A stretch of 49,330 bases of DNA from Spirochaetaceae bacterium (GTDB lineage Bacteria; Spirochaetota; Spirochaetia; DSM-2461), in contig JADGDJ010000006.1 in assembly GCA_016744925.1 (NCBI GenBank), positions 3,412 to 52,741 of the forward strand, given 5' to 3'. The translations under genes and the position numbers were made by a program. The notes below the pieces were generated by a model, which saw nothing but the letters and a program-made list of their open reading frames with translations, was not told the DNA's origin and ran no database searches. This document shows, piece after piece, positions 34,574 through 43,613 of this stretch; positions within the stretch are counted from its first letter, which is position 1; every line of letters starts with the position of its first letter.

Positions 34574-34729
34574 CTAAGAAAATAAGAATAATTCCAATCC
34601 ATGCACTCGATGAATTCTTATATATGAGGCACGAATAATTACAAAGAACATAATTATAACAACCTCTGATAGAGCCAGTTCTGCTTGAGACCATCCTCTC
34701 TGCAAACGCAGTTTTTTAATAATCAACAT
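34574..34729 (-). pseudogene. Truncated XRE-type helix-turn-helix gene (remnant)
   Basis: On the minus strand an ATG at 34729 with a strong AGGAGG ribosome binding site opens with IIKKLRLQRGWSQAELA, the highly conserved start of a short helix-turn-helix family (often fused to a 2TM domain). After about 21 residues the match stops where the family continues with the recognition helix (SGLSxRTIQRIERG). The frame runs on as a hydrophobic, unrelated tail and ends at 34574 (51 codons). I read it as a deletion-decayed gene. The rest of the gap 34451-34796 holds no other convincing gene; a 61-residue frame at 34509-34694 is probably part of the same remnant in another frame. Confidence 0.6.
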
Positions 34730-34796
34730 ATCATTCCTCCTGCTGTCACTAATCGTAGTTTTCTGATATTATTTAACAACTTTCGGGAGGGAATTA

Positions 34797-35696
34797 ATGT
34801 TTATTTTATACATATTTGCAGGAATACTTTTAATCACAATGGCTATGGCATTTTATCTTTCGAGAAAATCTCTCAATCCGAATACCATCGATTACAAAAA
34901 GTCCCTTGAGTTGGTCGTGGGAAATGAAGATTTTAGCAATGAATGGTTCTCCGCCCTAACAGGAGAAGATGTGTATATCAATTCTGAAGATGGGTTGAAA
35001 TTGCATGGCCTATGGTACTCGGTTAAAGATTCAGAAAAGACTATTATTCTCAGTCATGGATACTCATTTTCACTCTACGGTTCTGTAAAATATATGAAAA
35101 TGTTTATGGACAAGGGATTCAATGTTCTGCTTGTCGATCACAGATACCACGGCCTCAGTGAAGGGAAACTCTGCACCATGGGGCATAAAGAAAAAATGGA
35201 TCAGGTAAAATGGGTCAACTGGATTGAAAAAAGAGTGGGACGGGATAGTATAATAGGTTCCCACGGAGAATCTATGGGAGCGTCAACAGTTCTACTTCAT
35301 GGGGCCATAGATGACAGAATTAAATTCATTATTGCCGACTGTGCTTACCAGAGCCTGTTCGATCAGTTCCGCTATCGCCTTAAAATTGAATACAAATTGC
35401 CTGCCTTCCCTCTAATTTATATGGGGAATCTTTTTCACAAACTGAGAACAGGAGCATTTTACAAAGAGATCTCACCGATAGAAGCCGTAAAAAAGATCAA
35501 AGTTCCTGTTCTGTTCATACATGGGAATTCCGATGATTATACAACACCGTCCAATTCAATTAATCTGCATAAATCTAAAAATGGACCGGGTTTTATATAT
35601 CTGGTTCCCGGAGCTGATCATGGAGGATCTTTTAAAACAGACCCGAAAAACTACCAAAAAGTACTTTTCAGATTTCTGGAAAATTGTGGAGTTTAA
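34797..35696 (+). CDS. Alpha/beta hydrolase with N-terminal membrane anchor
   Basis: 299 residues. One N-terminal transmembrane segment (1-20) is followed by an alpha/beta hydrolase fold of the BEM46/YqkD-like type: LSHGYS oxyanion strand (85-90), DHRYHGLSEG (114-123), nucleophile Ser159 in the elbow GESMG (157-161), acid Asp246 or Asp247 in IHGNSDDYT, and base His275 in GADHG. The catalytic triad is complete. It would be a membrane-bound serine hydrolase (esterase or peptidase); the substrate is unknown. A GGGAGG ribosome binding site precedes the start. It is followed by an SDR gene 52 bp downstream. Confidence 0.88.
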   Translation: MFILYIFAGILLITMAMAFYLSRKSLNPNTIDYKKSLELVVGNEDFSNEWFSALTGEDVYINSEDGLKLHGLWYSVKDSEKTIILSHGYSFSLYGSVKYMKMFMDKGFNVLLVDHRYHGLSEGKLCTMGHKEKMDQVKWVNWIEKRVGRDSIIGSHGESMGASTVLLHGAIDDRIKFIIADCAYQSLFDQFRYRLKIEYKLPAFPLIYMGNLFHKLRTGAFYKEISPIEAVKKIKVPVLFIHGNSDDYTTPSNSINLHKSKNGPGFIYLVPGADHGGSFKTDPKNYQKVLFRFLENCGV

Positions 35697-35748
35697 GTCT
35701 CCATTATAGAAATGGGAAAAAAACAACCTTGTATTCTATACTATAGAT

Positions 35749-36537
35749 ATGAATATAATTATTACAGGCAGCACCAGAGGTATCGGTCGAGGACTAGCAG
35801 AACATTTTTTAATTAAAGGGCACAACGTTCTCGTCAATGGAAGAGATCCAGAGAGGACAATTGAAGTTCAAAAGCTTCTACAAAAAGAGTTTCCTCTTTC
35901 CAAGGTGATCTATTTTACCTGCAATGTCAGTGATTATCCCACTGTGGAAAACATGTATAAATATGGTGAAAAAGAGTTCGGATCTGTTGATTTATGGATC
36001 AATAATGCCGGAATGGATCAAAATCGTGAAAAGATCTATGAACACAATGTTGAGAAAATGCATCAGATAGTAGATGTAAATATAAAGGGTATGATAAACG
36101 GAACGCGGATCGCCAGTGAAAAAATGAAAGATACCGGTGGATTTATTTACAATATGGAAGGTTTCGGCAGCAATGACATGATTCTCGATAAAATGAGTTT
36201 GTATGGTATGTCGAAACGAGCACTCACCTATTTCAGCAAGTCCGCGGCCAAAGAAGTAAAAGATACAAAAGTAAAAATCTGCCGTCTCAGCCCTGGAATG
36301 GTTTTAACTGAACTCTTGACAAGCGACCTCCCCAACGACCCTCTCGAACGAAAACAAGCTATCAGGATTTTTAATATCCTGGCAGACACTGTAGATGATG
36401 TGACTAGCTACCTGGTCAGGAAAATGTTGGCAAATACAAAAAATGGAGCATCCATTCAGTGGCTGACTAGAGGTAAAATATTCAAGCGATTTTGTATGCA
36501 GATATTCGTAAAACGGAGACTTCCCGGTTTAGAATAA
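35749..36537 (+). CDS. Short-chain dehydrogenase/reductase, NYC1/NOL-like subgroup
   Basis: 262 residues, a classical SDR. Nucleotide binding TGSTRGIG (7-14), structural NNAG (about 85-88), and the active-site pair YGMSK (about 157-161). The segment YNMEGFGSND (about 134-143) and CRLSPGMVLTELL are strikingly like chlorophyll b reductase-type SDRs (NYC1/NOL), but the host shows no sign of photosynthesis, so the substrate is open. No ribosome binding site is visible; a TATACT -10 lies six bases before the ATG, so the message may be leaderless. A small membrane protein follows 17 bp later. Confidence 0.87.
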   Translation: MNIIITGSTRGIGRGLAEHFLIKGHNVLVNGRDPERTIEVQKLLQKEFPLSKVIYFTCNVSDYPTVENMYKYGEKEFGSVDLWINNAGMDQNREKIYEHNVEKMHQIVDVNIKGMINGTRIASEKMKDTGGFIYNMEGFGSNDMILDKMSLYGMSKRALTYFSKSAAKEVKDTKVKICRLSPGMVLTELLTSDLPNDPLERKQAIRIFNILADTVDDVTSYLVRKMLANTKNGASIQWLTRGKIFKRFCMQIFVKRRLPGLE

Positions 36538-36554
36538 AGATAAAGGAGTTAACA

Positions 36555-36920
36555 ATGATAATTACAATAATTCTTTATCTCAGTGGAATATTGACCATTT
36601 TGCCGGTTTTACTCTATTTTGCACCTCATATTTTTGCAAAAAAACTATTTCACTTTGAATATTCCGACGATGTGGCTGACTTTTTTGTTCGCGACTGGGG
36701 GCTTATGGTCTCTATTTTCGGTGTTTTGATTATTCTCAGCGCTCACATAATAGAAATCAGAACAGCAGTCCTCACTGCCGCCGCCATCAATAAAACAGCG
36801 TTTGTACTGCTGATTTTTTTCAAAAGAAAAACACCTTTCGTGAAAGGCCTATTTCGATCGGCTTATATGGATGCTCTTTTTGTTCTTTTGTATATATTGA
36901 TTCTTACGGGAGTTGTTTGA
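36555..36920 (+). CDS. Small membrane protein of unknown function (121 aa)
   Basis: I do not recognise this protein. The ATG at 36555 was chosen for its AAGGAG ribosome binding site; a longer frame from 36492 overlaps the SDR gene. Four predicted transmembrane segments (about 3-23, 48-66, 70-87, 102-120) with a short aromatic/acidic loop (about 31-46, FEYSDDVADFFVRDWG) after the first. It probably forms an operon with the SDR. Its 3' end overlaps the convergent FecR-type gene by 17 bp. Confidence 0.75.
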   Translation: MIITIILYLSGILTILPVLLYFAPHIFAKKLFHFEYSDDVADFFVRDWGLMVSIFGVLIILSAHIIEIRTAVLTAAAINKTAFVLLIFFKRKTPFVKGLFRSAYMDALFVLLYILILTGVV

Positions 36921-37581
36921 GCTCAATCAGCTGAGAAGCATGGCCATAAAATTCTATTTTTAAGTATAGATCTATAAGCATGTCATATAAAATCAGATCC
37001 CCGGGATTCTTTTCAATCAGAAAGAGATAAATTTTCTCCGCATCTTCATACTGACCGAACTCTTCGTAAACCAGGGCAGTCAGCTGAGAAGCCGTTATTG
37101 ATGGAAGATCCTCATTGCTTATGGAATTGATTATCTCAAGCAGCTCTTCTTTTTGAACATTTGAGAGATCGTCATTGAATATCTGCTCTTCCTCACGGGA
37201 TGTCCTGAGTGCTCCCACACTGCCGGAATGAGCACTTGTATATTCCACATCGGAAAATTTGCCTTTAATACTCAGCCAGAGTCTTGAAAGTAGATTATCC
37301 TCTGCTTCCCTGCCTGCTTCACCATGGGGAACAATCAGTCTGCTGTTTGAAAACAGGTCTAAACGGGTGCCGTCTGAGAGCAGGATGAGAGCAGCACCGT
37401 CTTCACCGGTCGTCACCATATCTCCCGGTTTCAGATTCAAGCCCGTCTCCGCTGAAATAGGACTCCCCGAACTCTCGACAGTTACAGATCCCGAGTATTC
37501 CAGAATCATAGCATCCTCTGCCATTACAAAAAATGATATAAACAAGAGTAATATTATTAATAAAGTTTTTTTACTTTTCAC
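36904..37581 (-). CDS. Exported FecR-domain protein with C-terminal TPR-like region
   Basis: 225 residues. A signal peptide (about 1-21, cleavage near VMA-ED) sends it to the periplasm. Residues about 25-120 form a FecR domain: SGSVTVESSG, LKPGDMVTTGEDGAALILLSDGTRLDL, and the VGALRTSRE ending. Residues about 145-220 contain helical repeats like TPRs (EEFGQYEDAEKIYLFLIEKNP). FecR domains in such stand-alone proteins are thought to bind partners or glycans in the envelope. It is the last gene of the operon with the CHASE2 adenylate cyclase (4 bp away) and the TPR-CHAT protein, so it likely works with them outside the cytoplasm. Confidence 0.85.
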   Translation of the reverse strand: MKSKKTLLIILLLFISFFVMAEDAMILEYSGSVTVESSGSPISAETGLNLKPGDMVTTGEDGAALILLSDGTRLDLFSNSRLIVPHGEAGREAEDNLLSRLWLSIKGKFSDVEYTSAHSGSVGALRTSREEEQIFNDDLSNVQKEELLEIINSISNEDLPSITASQLTALVYEEFGQYEDAEKIYLFLIEKNPGDLILYDMLIDLYLKIEFYGHASQLIELKQLP

Positions 37582-37585
37582 AACT

Positions 37586-39376
37586 TCAACCTTTTAGCCC
37601 TGTGACTTTATGCACTATGATTTTTTGGCTTTTCCCTTTGACATCAACAGGTTCAAGCGTTTCCACTTCGACCAGATCTCTGACTTCATCGTACAGAGCA
37701 TCACTAATGAGCAGATCCGTATCAAACTGACGTGTCAGACCTTCGATTCTGGAACAGACATTGACCGCATCACCAATGACAGTATACTCCATTTGACGGG
37801 GAGATCCGATATTGCCGACCAAAACTTTCCCCCAATGGAGTCCCATTCCCATATGCACGGGAGTTTTCCCATTATCAATCCTGTTCTCATTAAACTGACT
37901 CAATTTGTCCCTCATTTCAAGACTGGCGCGAAGCGCTTTTTCCGAGGCATTATCCATAGTAACCGGGGCTCCATAAATAGCCATAATGGCGTCACCGATA
38001 TATTTATTCAGTGTCCCGTCATATTTAAAAACGATGTCTGTCATTTCTGTAAAATATTCATTGAGCATCTCTACTATTTCTGTAGGATCCATCTCTTCAG
38101 ACATGGATGTAAAACCGCAGATATCTGAAAAAAAGATAGCCACTTCCTTCAATTCTCCACCCAGCTCTATACTGTTTCCACTATCGAGAATGTTATTGAC
38201 AACTTCTGCAGAGACAAATCTGGAAAATGTATTACGAACATATATTTTTTCTTTTTCCACGATGAGGTAATTGTATAAAACAGCCCCCAGCCAAGTAAGA
38301 AAAACAGACAAAATAGGATTGAACATTTCAATGATAAATCCGGTAGAGCCATAGATGATAAAGGAAAGAGCTCCATAAATAATTGATATTCCCAAAGCGA
38401 ACAAAAGCCCCTTGTTAGGTTTCATTCTGATTAACAAAAATGCGCCCAGAGCTGAAAAAAACAATAGAATCAAAAGTTTTACAGTGATGTTCGCATCGCG
38501 GAGGAAATTTTCCGTATAGAGAGTATTGAGTATATTGGCATGGATTTCTATACCGTATAATCCCGATTCATTCTCAAAAGGGGTGAGTTTGAGATCATGA
38601 GATTCTTTAAAAAAAGCTCCGACCAGGACTATTTTCCCTTTAAAGAGATCAGGGTCGAAATTTTCTTCGAGGACTTTATAGATGGGAATGATCGGAAAAG
38701 AGCCCGGTTCAGCATAATTGATGAAAAGACTTTTATCACTGGCTAAAATGATAGAGCGCTCTCCCAGTTGGAGAACTGAATTTTTAAAGATTATTTGACT
38801 TCTTTCATAAGCTGCCAGAATTGAAAGTGCAAAGGAAAATCGGGGGTCTCCCAGAGAATTATCATATGGCAATATACGGCGGATCGAATTGTCCGTATCG
38901 ACAATCAGGTTGATAAATCCATTGGCTTCTGCTGGCTTGTCAAAAATGGCAAGCGGCATGTCAAAATAATCGATTACAGCAGAACCGACCTCTCGGACAT
39001 CCCGTTTCATAGGGAGAATAATGTTACCGGCATATTTTATAGCCTTAGCCAGCACTTCATCTTCTTCGCTGTTATATCCACCATCTCCCATCATAATATC
39101 GAGACCGATGGTCTGAGCTCCGGCATCCTTCAATTTTACAATAGCCTCTCCCAGAATCTGTCTGGGCCAGGGCCATCGGATGTTTATTTTTTCGAAAGAA
39201 GCATCATCTATGGCTACAATAACCAAAGGGACTTCCCCATCGATCCCTCCTCTGAATTGAGCCCTTAAATCGCGGGTTTTCAATTCCAGTAATTCAGAAA
39301 AAGGAAAAATCAAAACGAGAATAAAAGCGGAGATCATGATTATCAGCGAAGACATCCATATTCGTATCTTTTTCAT
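37586..39376 (-). CDS. CHASE2-domain adenylate/guanylate cyclase
   Basis: 596 residues. An N-terminal membrane helix (about 9-28) is followed by an extracytoplasmic CHASE2 sensor domain (about 32-300), three transmembrane helices (about 302-370) and a class III cyclase domain (about 400-590). The catalytic set is intact: metal Asp in FSDICGFT (about 416-423), the KYIGDAIMAIYG segment with the second metal Asp, and EYTVIGDAVNVCSRIEG with the transition-state Asn and Arg. The Lys and Asp in these segments point to ATP as substrate, so cAMP is expected. It overlaps the TPR-CHAT gene by 4 bp. The CHASE2 ligand is unknown; the exported CHAT and FecR proteins are candidate partners. Confidence 0.94.
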   Translation of the reverse strand: MKKIRIWMSSLIIMISAFILVLIFPFSELLELKTRDLRAQFRGGIDGEVPLVIVAIDDASFEKINIRWPWPRQILGEAIVKLKDAGAQTIGLDIMMGDGGYNSEEDEVLAKAIKYAGNIILPMKRDVREVGSAVIDYFDMPLAIFDKPAEANGFINLIVDTDNSIRRILPYDNSLGDPRFSFALSILAAYERSQIIFKNSVLQLGERSIILASDKSLFINYAEPGSFPIIPIYKVLEENFDPDLFKGKIVLVGAFFKESHDLKLTPFENESGLYGIEIHANILNTLYTENFLRDANITVKLLILLFFSALGAFLLIRMKPNKGLLFALGISIIYGALSFIIYGSTGFIIEMFNPILSVFLTWLGAVLYNYLIVEKEKIYVRNTFSRFVSAEVVNNILDSGNSIELGGELKEVAIFFSDICGFTSMSEEMDPTEIVEMLNEYFTEMTDIVFKYDGTLNKYIGDAIMAIYGAPVTMDNASEKALRASLEMRDKLSQFNENRIDNGKTPVHMGMGLHWGKVLVGNIGSPRQMEYTVIGDAVNVCSRIEGLTRQFDTDLLISDALYDEVRDLVEVETLEPVDVKGKSQKIIVHKVTGLKG

Positions 39377-42300
39377 AAACCCGCCTCATTATCACCATAA
39401 TGTACAAAAGGAGCCCAGTAAAAAGGATTTTTATATAAATCATCATTTAAAAAGACTCTTTTCATTTCGGACATTGCCTGGGCATAACTCAGCCCCACTT
39501 CTTCCACCAGCGAATAGACGCCGGTCATAAATTCCATAGTCGATTCGTCAGAGACCTGCCAAAGTGAAACCGAAAGGGCATTGGCTCCGGCAACAAGAAA
39601 AGCCTGGGTCAAACCGACAACACCTTCCCCCTGATAGATTTTCCCCAGACCGGTCTCACAGGCTGAAAGATTTACAAAGTCCGCCCGGATATCCAAACGG
39701 GCTATTTCACTCATAGTCAGATAACCATCTTCTCTATCTGAATCATCGGAAAATTGAGAAAGAACTACGGCGGATAATTCGGGAATTTCGGGGATAACAA
39801 TTCCATGGGTAGCAAAATGGATGACTTTATAATTGGCCAGCTCCCCCGAATCAGATTTATCCTGTACGGACTCCTCGGTGACATCGGCACCTGTTATAAT
39901 CTTCGCACCGGGAACGATCGAGGAAAGCAGATTCACTTCGTCCAGAGTCCCCGGTAGGTTTTTCCACGTTCCCAGTCCCAAGCCCGAGTATGCCCCTCTC
40001 GTACTGCCCCCCGTCAGAATCATCTCCGAGACATTCTGACGAATTATTTCTACATCGGTTTCCTGAATATTCTCATTGTACGATTCTTCTTCATACACCG
40101 CTCCTCCAAATGCCAGTAGAGGATTTCTGTCCTGTGTATATTTCCGTTCACGAATCATCTGTGAAATGACAAGAGACTGGGAATAACTGATATCGTATTT
40201 CTCAACGAGATATTCTCCGGCTTCATTCTGCAAAACTTCAAAGGGGATCGTCCCGAGTATTCCATCGGGAACGAAAATCAACTGCTGAATATTCTCCAAT
40301 TCACGATGGAAAGGCTGGATCAGTCTGCCATAAAGATACTTCCCCATATACTCCACAGCTTTTTCCGTAGAGCGCGTTTGAACCGGCCGAGCCAGGAGCA
40401 ATCTGTAAAAACTCAGTACACTCTCCAACCTATCCTCTTCGGGATTCTCGACATAACGCCTCAGAGTGGGACCGTACTGAGAAAAGACCTCATCGAGAAA
40501 CTCTTCTTCCACCTCTACAAGAGTCGTAGTTACTTTTTCTCTTTTCACGGCCACGACCTGAAAGAGATTATTATCCGTCAGAGAATAAGACAGGAGCATA
40601 GTCTGCTCGTCCAGGTTTTCAATAAAATCGGTATATGTGTCCCAGTCATAGACAGAATTTTCACTGGATATATCCATCTGCTCCAAAAGATATTTCCCCC
40701 TGGACAATTCCAGAAAATAGAGCGAATTCATGGGATCTTCCATATAGTAATAAGTGGCTGCCAGATCGCGATATGCGCTTATCTGATATTCAAGGAATTC
40801 TCTTCTGACAGCCCCTGTAGCCGTTAGCCGCAATTCCTCCTGAATTTGGACAGCCTGCACCAGGTAATCAGCTGCTTTATCATATTGTTCCATATCAAAA
40901 TAAACAGACCATATGTTTTTTAAAGCTGTTGCCTCTTCCCTCAGATTTCCCGTTTTACGCCAGTACTGGAGACCTGTCTCAAATGTTTCGAGAGCTTTTT
41001 CATAATTGTCATTTATAATGTCTATCAGGGCAATATTGTTTTTTCTGATATTGATTCCACGGAGATTTCTAAGATCCAAATCGATTTGTAAAGCCTGTGA
41101 ATAATACTGTAAAGCATTCACATAATCTTCAGTTTCTCGATAGGCTTCTCCCAGGTTGCTCAGATATATGGCTTTTGCCTCTTTATCATCCAACTCTGTA
41201 TTTATAGCAAGAGCATCATTATAGAATGGGATGGAAGCGGCGGGATCTCCACTATTTCGAAGAGCCTGACCTGTATTATTGTACACAACAGCCAAACCGG
41301 CCATATCAGAATTCTTTTCATAAAGGACTTCTGCATTGGAAAAACAAGTCAAACTTTTTTCAAACCATCCCCAGGCTCGGTATAATTCTCCCAGACTATT
41401 CCATATTTCAGCCTGCAAATCATCGAACCCCTCCTCTGTGGCAAGGGACAGAGCTCTTTCATATAAATCGAAGGATTCTTTATAGTGAGCCAGAGCAGCT
41501 TTCGACTGAGCCATATTGTGGAGAGTTATACATTGCTCTCTTGGATTTTCCAATTGAATGGACAGATTGTAGGCTTTATCATAATAATTGAGAGCATCTT
41601 CATATTCTGAAATGGTGTAATACAGAACACCCATGTTGTTGGACAAATGCATCAGATTAATCAGCTTGTTTTCAGTTCTGTAAACTGGTAAAAATCGTTC
41701 CATTTGGCTGATCAGGTTCAGGTAATCTGTTTCATTATAATAAACCGTATAAAAATGTCCCAGAATATCCTCTGCATCGGAGATATTGCCCGAATCGAGA
41801 TTCAGAGAGAGGCTTTCATTGAGTGATTGCTGAGCCAATTCAGATTTTCCGGAGTTTTCATAAGCCATTCCCAGATTAAGCAGGGAGATGGCCAGATCAT
41901 CCTCTTGCCGGTTATCTCTGAAAAGAGCCGCAGATTGTTCAAATAAAGGAATTGATCCGGTATAATCATTACGGTTATAAAAAAGATAGCCCAAATCGTT
42001 ATAGGTATGAGCCAGCTTCAATTCATCTCCAGTTTGATGATACAAGGGAATGAGTTGATTTTTAATTTCTATCTGCCTCGAATCATTTCCTATCTCTTCA
42101 TAAATCCAATCGAGGCTCTCATAAGCAGCTACAAGAAAATCTGCCCGTCCCGGGGACTTTGCCCGTTCCAGAGATTCTTCGTAATACATGGCCGCTTTTT
42201 CATATTCACCTGTACTAGCATAGAGAAAACCCAGATAAGCAAGCACTCTCGACTTATCTTCATCACTGCCGATTTTTCCAGCCAGATTCATCGCTTTATT

Positions 42301-43056
42301 AAAGTATTCCACAGCGTTTTCATTGTCTGTCATATCGAAATAGATCTTCCCGATCCACCCGTAATAGTGGATCATTTCAGATGTGGGATTATACTGCTCC
42401 AGAATGGAAACTGATAACTGATAATCATCCAGAGCACCATCGGGATTGTGTAAATAATAACGGCTGTTTCCACGCATGGAATACAACCAGGCCATTTCGC
42501 TTTGGGGCCGGTCCTCACGAGAATTATTTATTGAATCTTGAAAAATTTCGAGAGCTTCGCCGTATTTTTCAGCTAGAGTTTTTGCATATCCACCATATTC
42601 ATAGGCACTTCGGGATTCTGCAAATGATTCGAGTTTTTTAAGGAGTTCTGCTGACTTTAGATACCAGTCTCCCGCTAAGGAATATTCTGAAAGAGCAAAT
42701 TTCAGATTAGCCAATGCTGAAACAATATTGGACTGATAGGGGATATTGTTACGAGACTCAGCCAGTGTCAGAGATTTTAAATACAGATTTTCGGCTTCAT
42801 CATAATTAGCGAGATTATAGGCTGCCGCTCCGCTCCAGAGATAAGAGCCAATTAGTTCCTCTTCAGCATCCTGTCCGATATCTTCAAAAATGACGATGCT
42901 TTTGTTAAAAAATTTATTGGCGGCTGAAAAGTTCCCCTTCTGGTAAGACGAAGTCCCTCTCCCAAAGAGTGTATTGCCCTCGTCCAAAGATTCGGCATAT
43001 AGGGATCCTACAACCAAACGGCAGAGAATAAGAAGTATTATAGGTATGCGAAACAT
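39373..43056 (-). CDS. Exported TPR-repeat protein with C-terminal CHAT (caspase-like) peptidase domain
   Basis: 1227 residues. A signal peptide (about 1-20, cleavage near LYA-ES) directs export. Residues about 25-770 hold some 18 tetratricopeptide repeats (patterns such as ALNYYDKAYNLS, GEAYRETEDYVNAL). Residues about 930-1225 form a CHAT domain (caspase HetF associated with TPRs). Its catalytic dyad is intact: His1084 in FATHG and Cys1133 in LSACETG, followed by the conserved GEGVVGLTQAFLVAGA. It is the first gene of the operon with the CHASE2 cyclase and FecR protein. A cysteine protease acting in the periplasm is the natural reading, but cleavage targets are unknown. Confidence 0.92.
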   Translation of the reverse strand: MFRIPIILLILCRLVVGSLYAESLDEGNTLFGRGTSSYQKGNFSAANKFFNKSIVIFEDIGQDAEEELIGSYLWSGAAAYNLANYDEAENLYLKSLTLAESRNNIPYQSNIVSALANLKFALSEYSLAGDWYLKSAELLKKLESFAESRSAYEYGGYAKTLAEKYGEALEIFQDSINNSREDRPQSEMAWLYSMRGNSRYYLHNPDGALDDYQLSVSILEQYNPTSEMIHYYGWIGKIYFDMTDNENAVEYFNKAMNLAGKIGSDEDKSRVLAYLGFLYASTGEYEKAAMYYEESLERAKSPGRADFLVAAYESLDWIYEEIGNDSRQIEIKNQLIPLYHQTGDELKLAHTYNDLGYLFYNRNDYTGSIPLFEQSAALFRDNRQEDDLAISLLNLGMAYENSGKSELAQQSLNESLSLNLDSGNISDAEDILGHFYTVYYNETDYLNLISQMERFLPVYRTENKLINLMHLSNNMGVLYYTISEYEDALNYYDKAYNLSIQLENPREQCITLHNMAQSKAALAHYKESFDLYERALSLATEEGFDDLQAEIWNSLGELYRAWGWFEKSLTCFSNAEVLYEKNSDMAGLAVVYNNTGQALRNSGDPAASIPFYNDALAINTELDDKEAKAIYLSNLGEAYRETEDYVNALQYYSQALQIDLDLRNLRGINIRKNNIALIDIINDNYEKALETFETGLQYWRKTGNLREEATALKNIWSVYFDMEQYDKAADYLVQAVQIQEELRLTATGAVRREFLEYQISAYRDLAATYYYMEDPMNSLYFLELSRGKYLLEQMDISSENSVYDWDTYTDFIENLDEQTMLLSYSLTDNNLFQVVAVKREKVTTTLVEVEEEFLDEVFSQYGPTLRRYVENPEEDRLESVLSFYRLLLARPVQTRSTEKAVEYMGKYLYGRLIQPFHRELENIQQLIFVPDGILGTIPFEVLQNEAGEYLVEKYDISYSQSLVISQMIRERKYTQDRNPLLAFGGAVYEEESYNENIQETDVEIIRQNVSEMILTGGSTRGAYSGLGLGTWKNLPGTLDEVNLLSSIVPGAKIITGADVTEESVQDKSDSGELANYKVIHFATHGIVIPEIPELSAVVLSQFSDDSDREDGYLTMSEIARLDIRADFVNLSACETGLGKIYQGEGVVGLTQAFLVAGANALSVSLWQVSDESTMEFMTGVYSLVEEVGLSYAQAMSEMKRVFLNDDLYKNPFYWAPFVHYGDNEAGL

Positions 43057-43196
43057 AGGATCAGCTTAGACTCAGCCTATAATACTGTCAATAGATTGAG
43101 GATGACAGTCAATGGGGTAATAAATAATCCTCTTTTATTTTGCTTATACCCATAACAAGCCTTAAAATTTTGATAGAAAGCCTATGGAGGTTTTAT

Positions 43197-43589
43197 ATGA
43201 GTAACATTTACATTGTCGATGATGACCAGGACATAATCGATGCCGTGACTATGATACTTGAACCGCAGGGACACAAAATATCCTACCAGACAAATCCTAA
43301 AGATATTATCGAAAAAGCATCAGATTTCCATGCAGACCTGATTATTCTCGATGTTATTTTCCCGGAAGAAGATGATGCGGGTTTTAAGGCCGCCCGAACT
43401 TTAAAGCTCGATGAGAAAACAAAAGAGATTCCGATTCTCATGTTGTCAGCGGTTAATGAAAAGGGGCCTTATGCTGGAACGTTCTCTAATAAGGACAGAG
43501 ATGCTATTTATCTCCCTGTAGATCAGTTTGCAGAAAAACCCCTGGCACCTGACAAACTACTGTCTCTTGTGGGAGAGATGCTTCAATAG
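43197..43589 (+). CDS. Single-domain response regulator (CheY-like receiver)
   Basis: 130 residues starting at the ATG at 43197, which has a GGAGG ribosome binding site; a longer frame from 43140 is not supported. It is a receiver domain alone: Asp8-Asp10 acidic pocket, phosphoacceptor Asp52 in LIILDVIFPEE, a Ser in the switch position (MLSAVNEKG) and the conserved Lys in FAEKPLAP. The insert EEDDAGFKAA after Asp52 is longer than in CheY. It sits 24 bp before the Rossmann-histidine kinase gene, its likely partner. With no output domain it must act by protein contact. The 140-bp region before it is divergent from the TPR-CHAT operon; I see no clear promoter. Confidence 0.93.
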   Translation: MSNIYIVDDDQDIIDAVTMILEPQGHKISYQTNPKDIIEKASDFHADLIILDVIFPEEDDAGFKAARTLKLDEKTKEIPILMLSAVNEKGPYAGTFSNKDRDAIYLPVDQFAEKPLAPDKLLSLVGEMLQ

Positions 43590-43613
43590 AAATCCCCGGA
43601 GTGGAGCTGCTTT

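Noticed and set aside
34509-34694. 61-residue minus-strand frame
   Set aside because: Its start lies inside the helix-turn-helix remnant in another frame and lacks a ribosome binding site; treated as part of the decayed gene.
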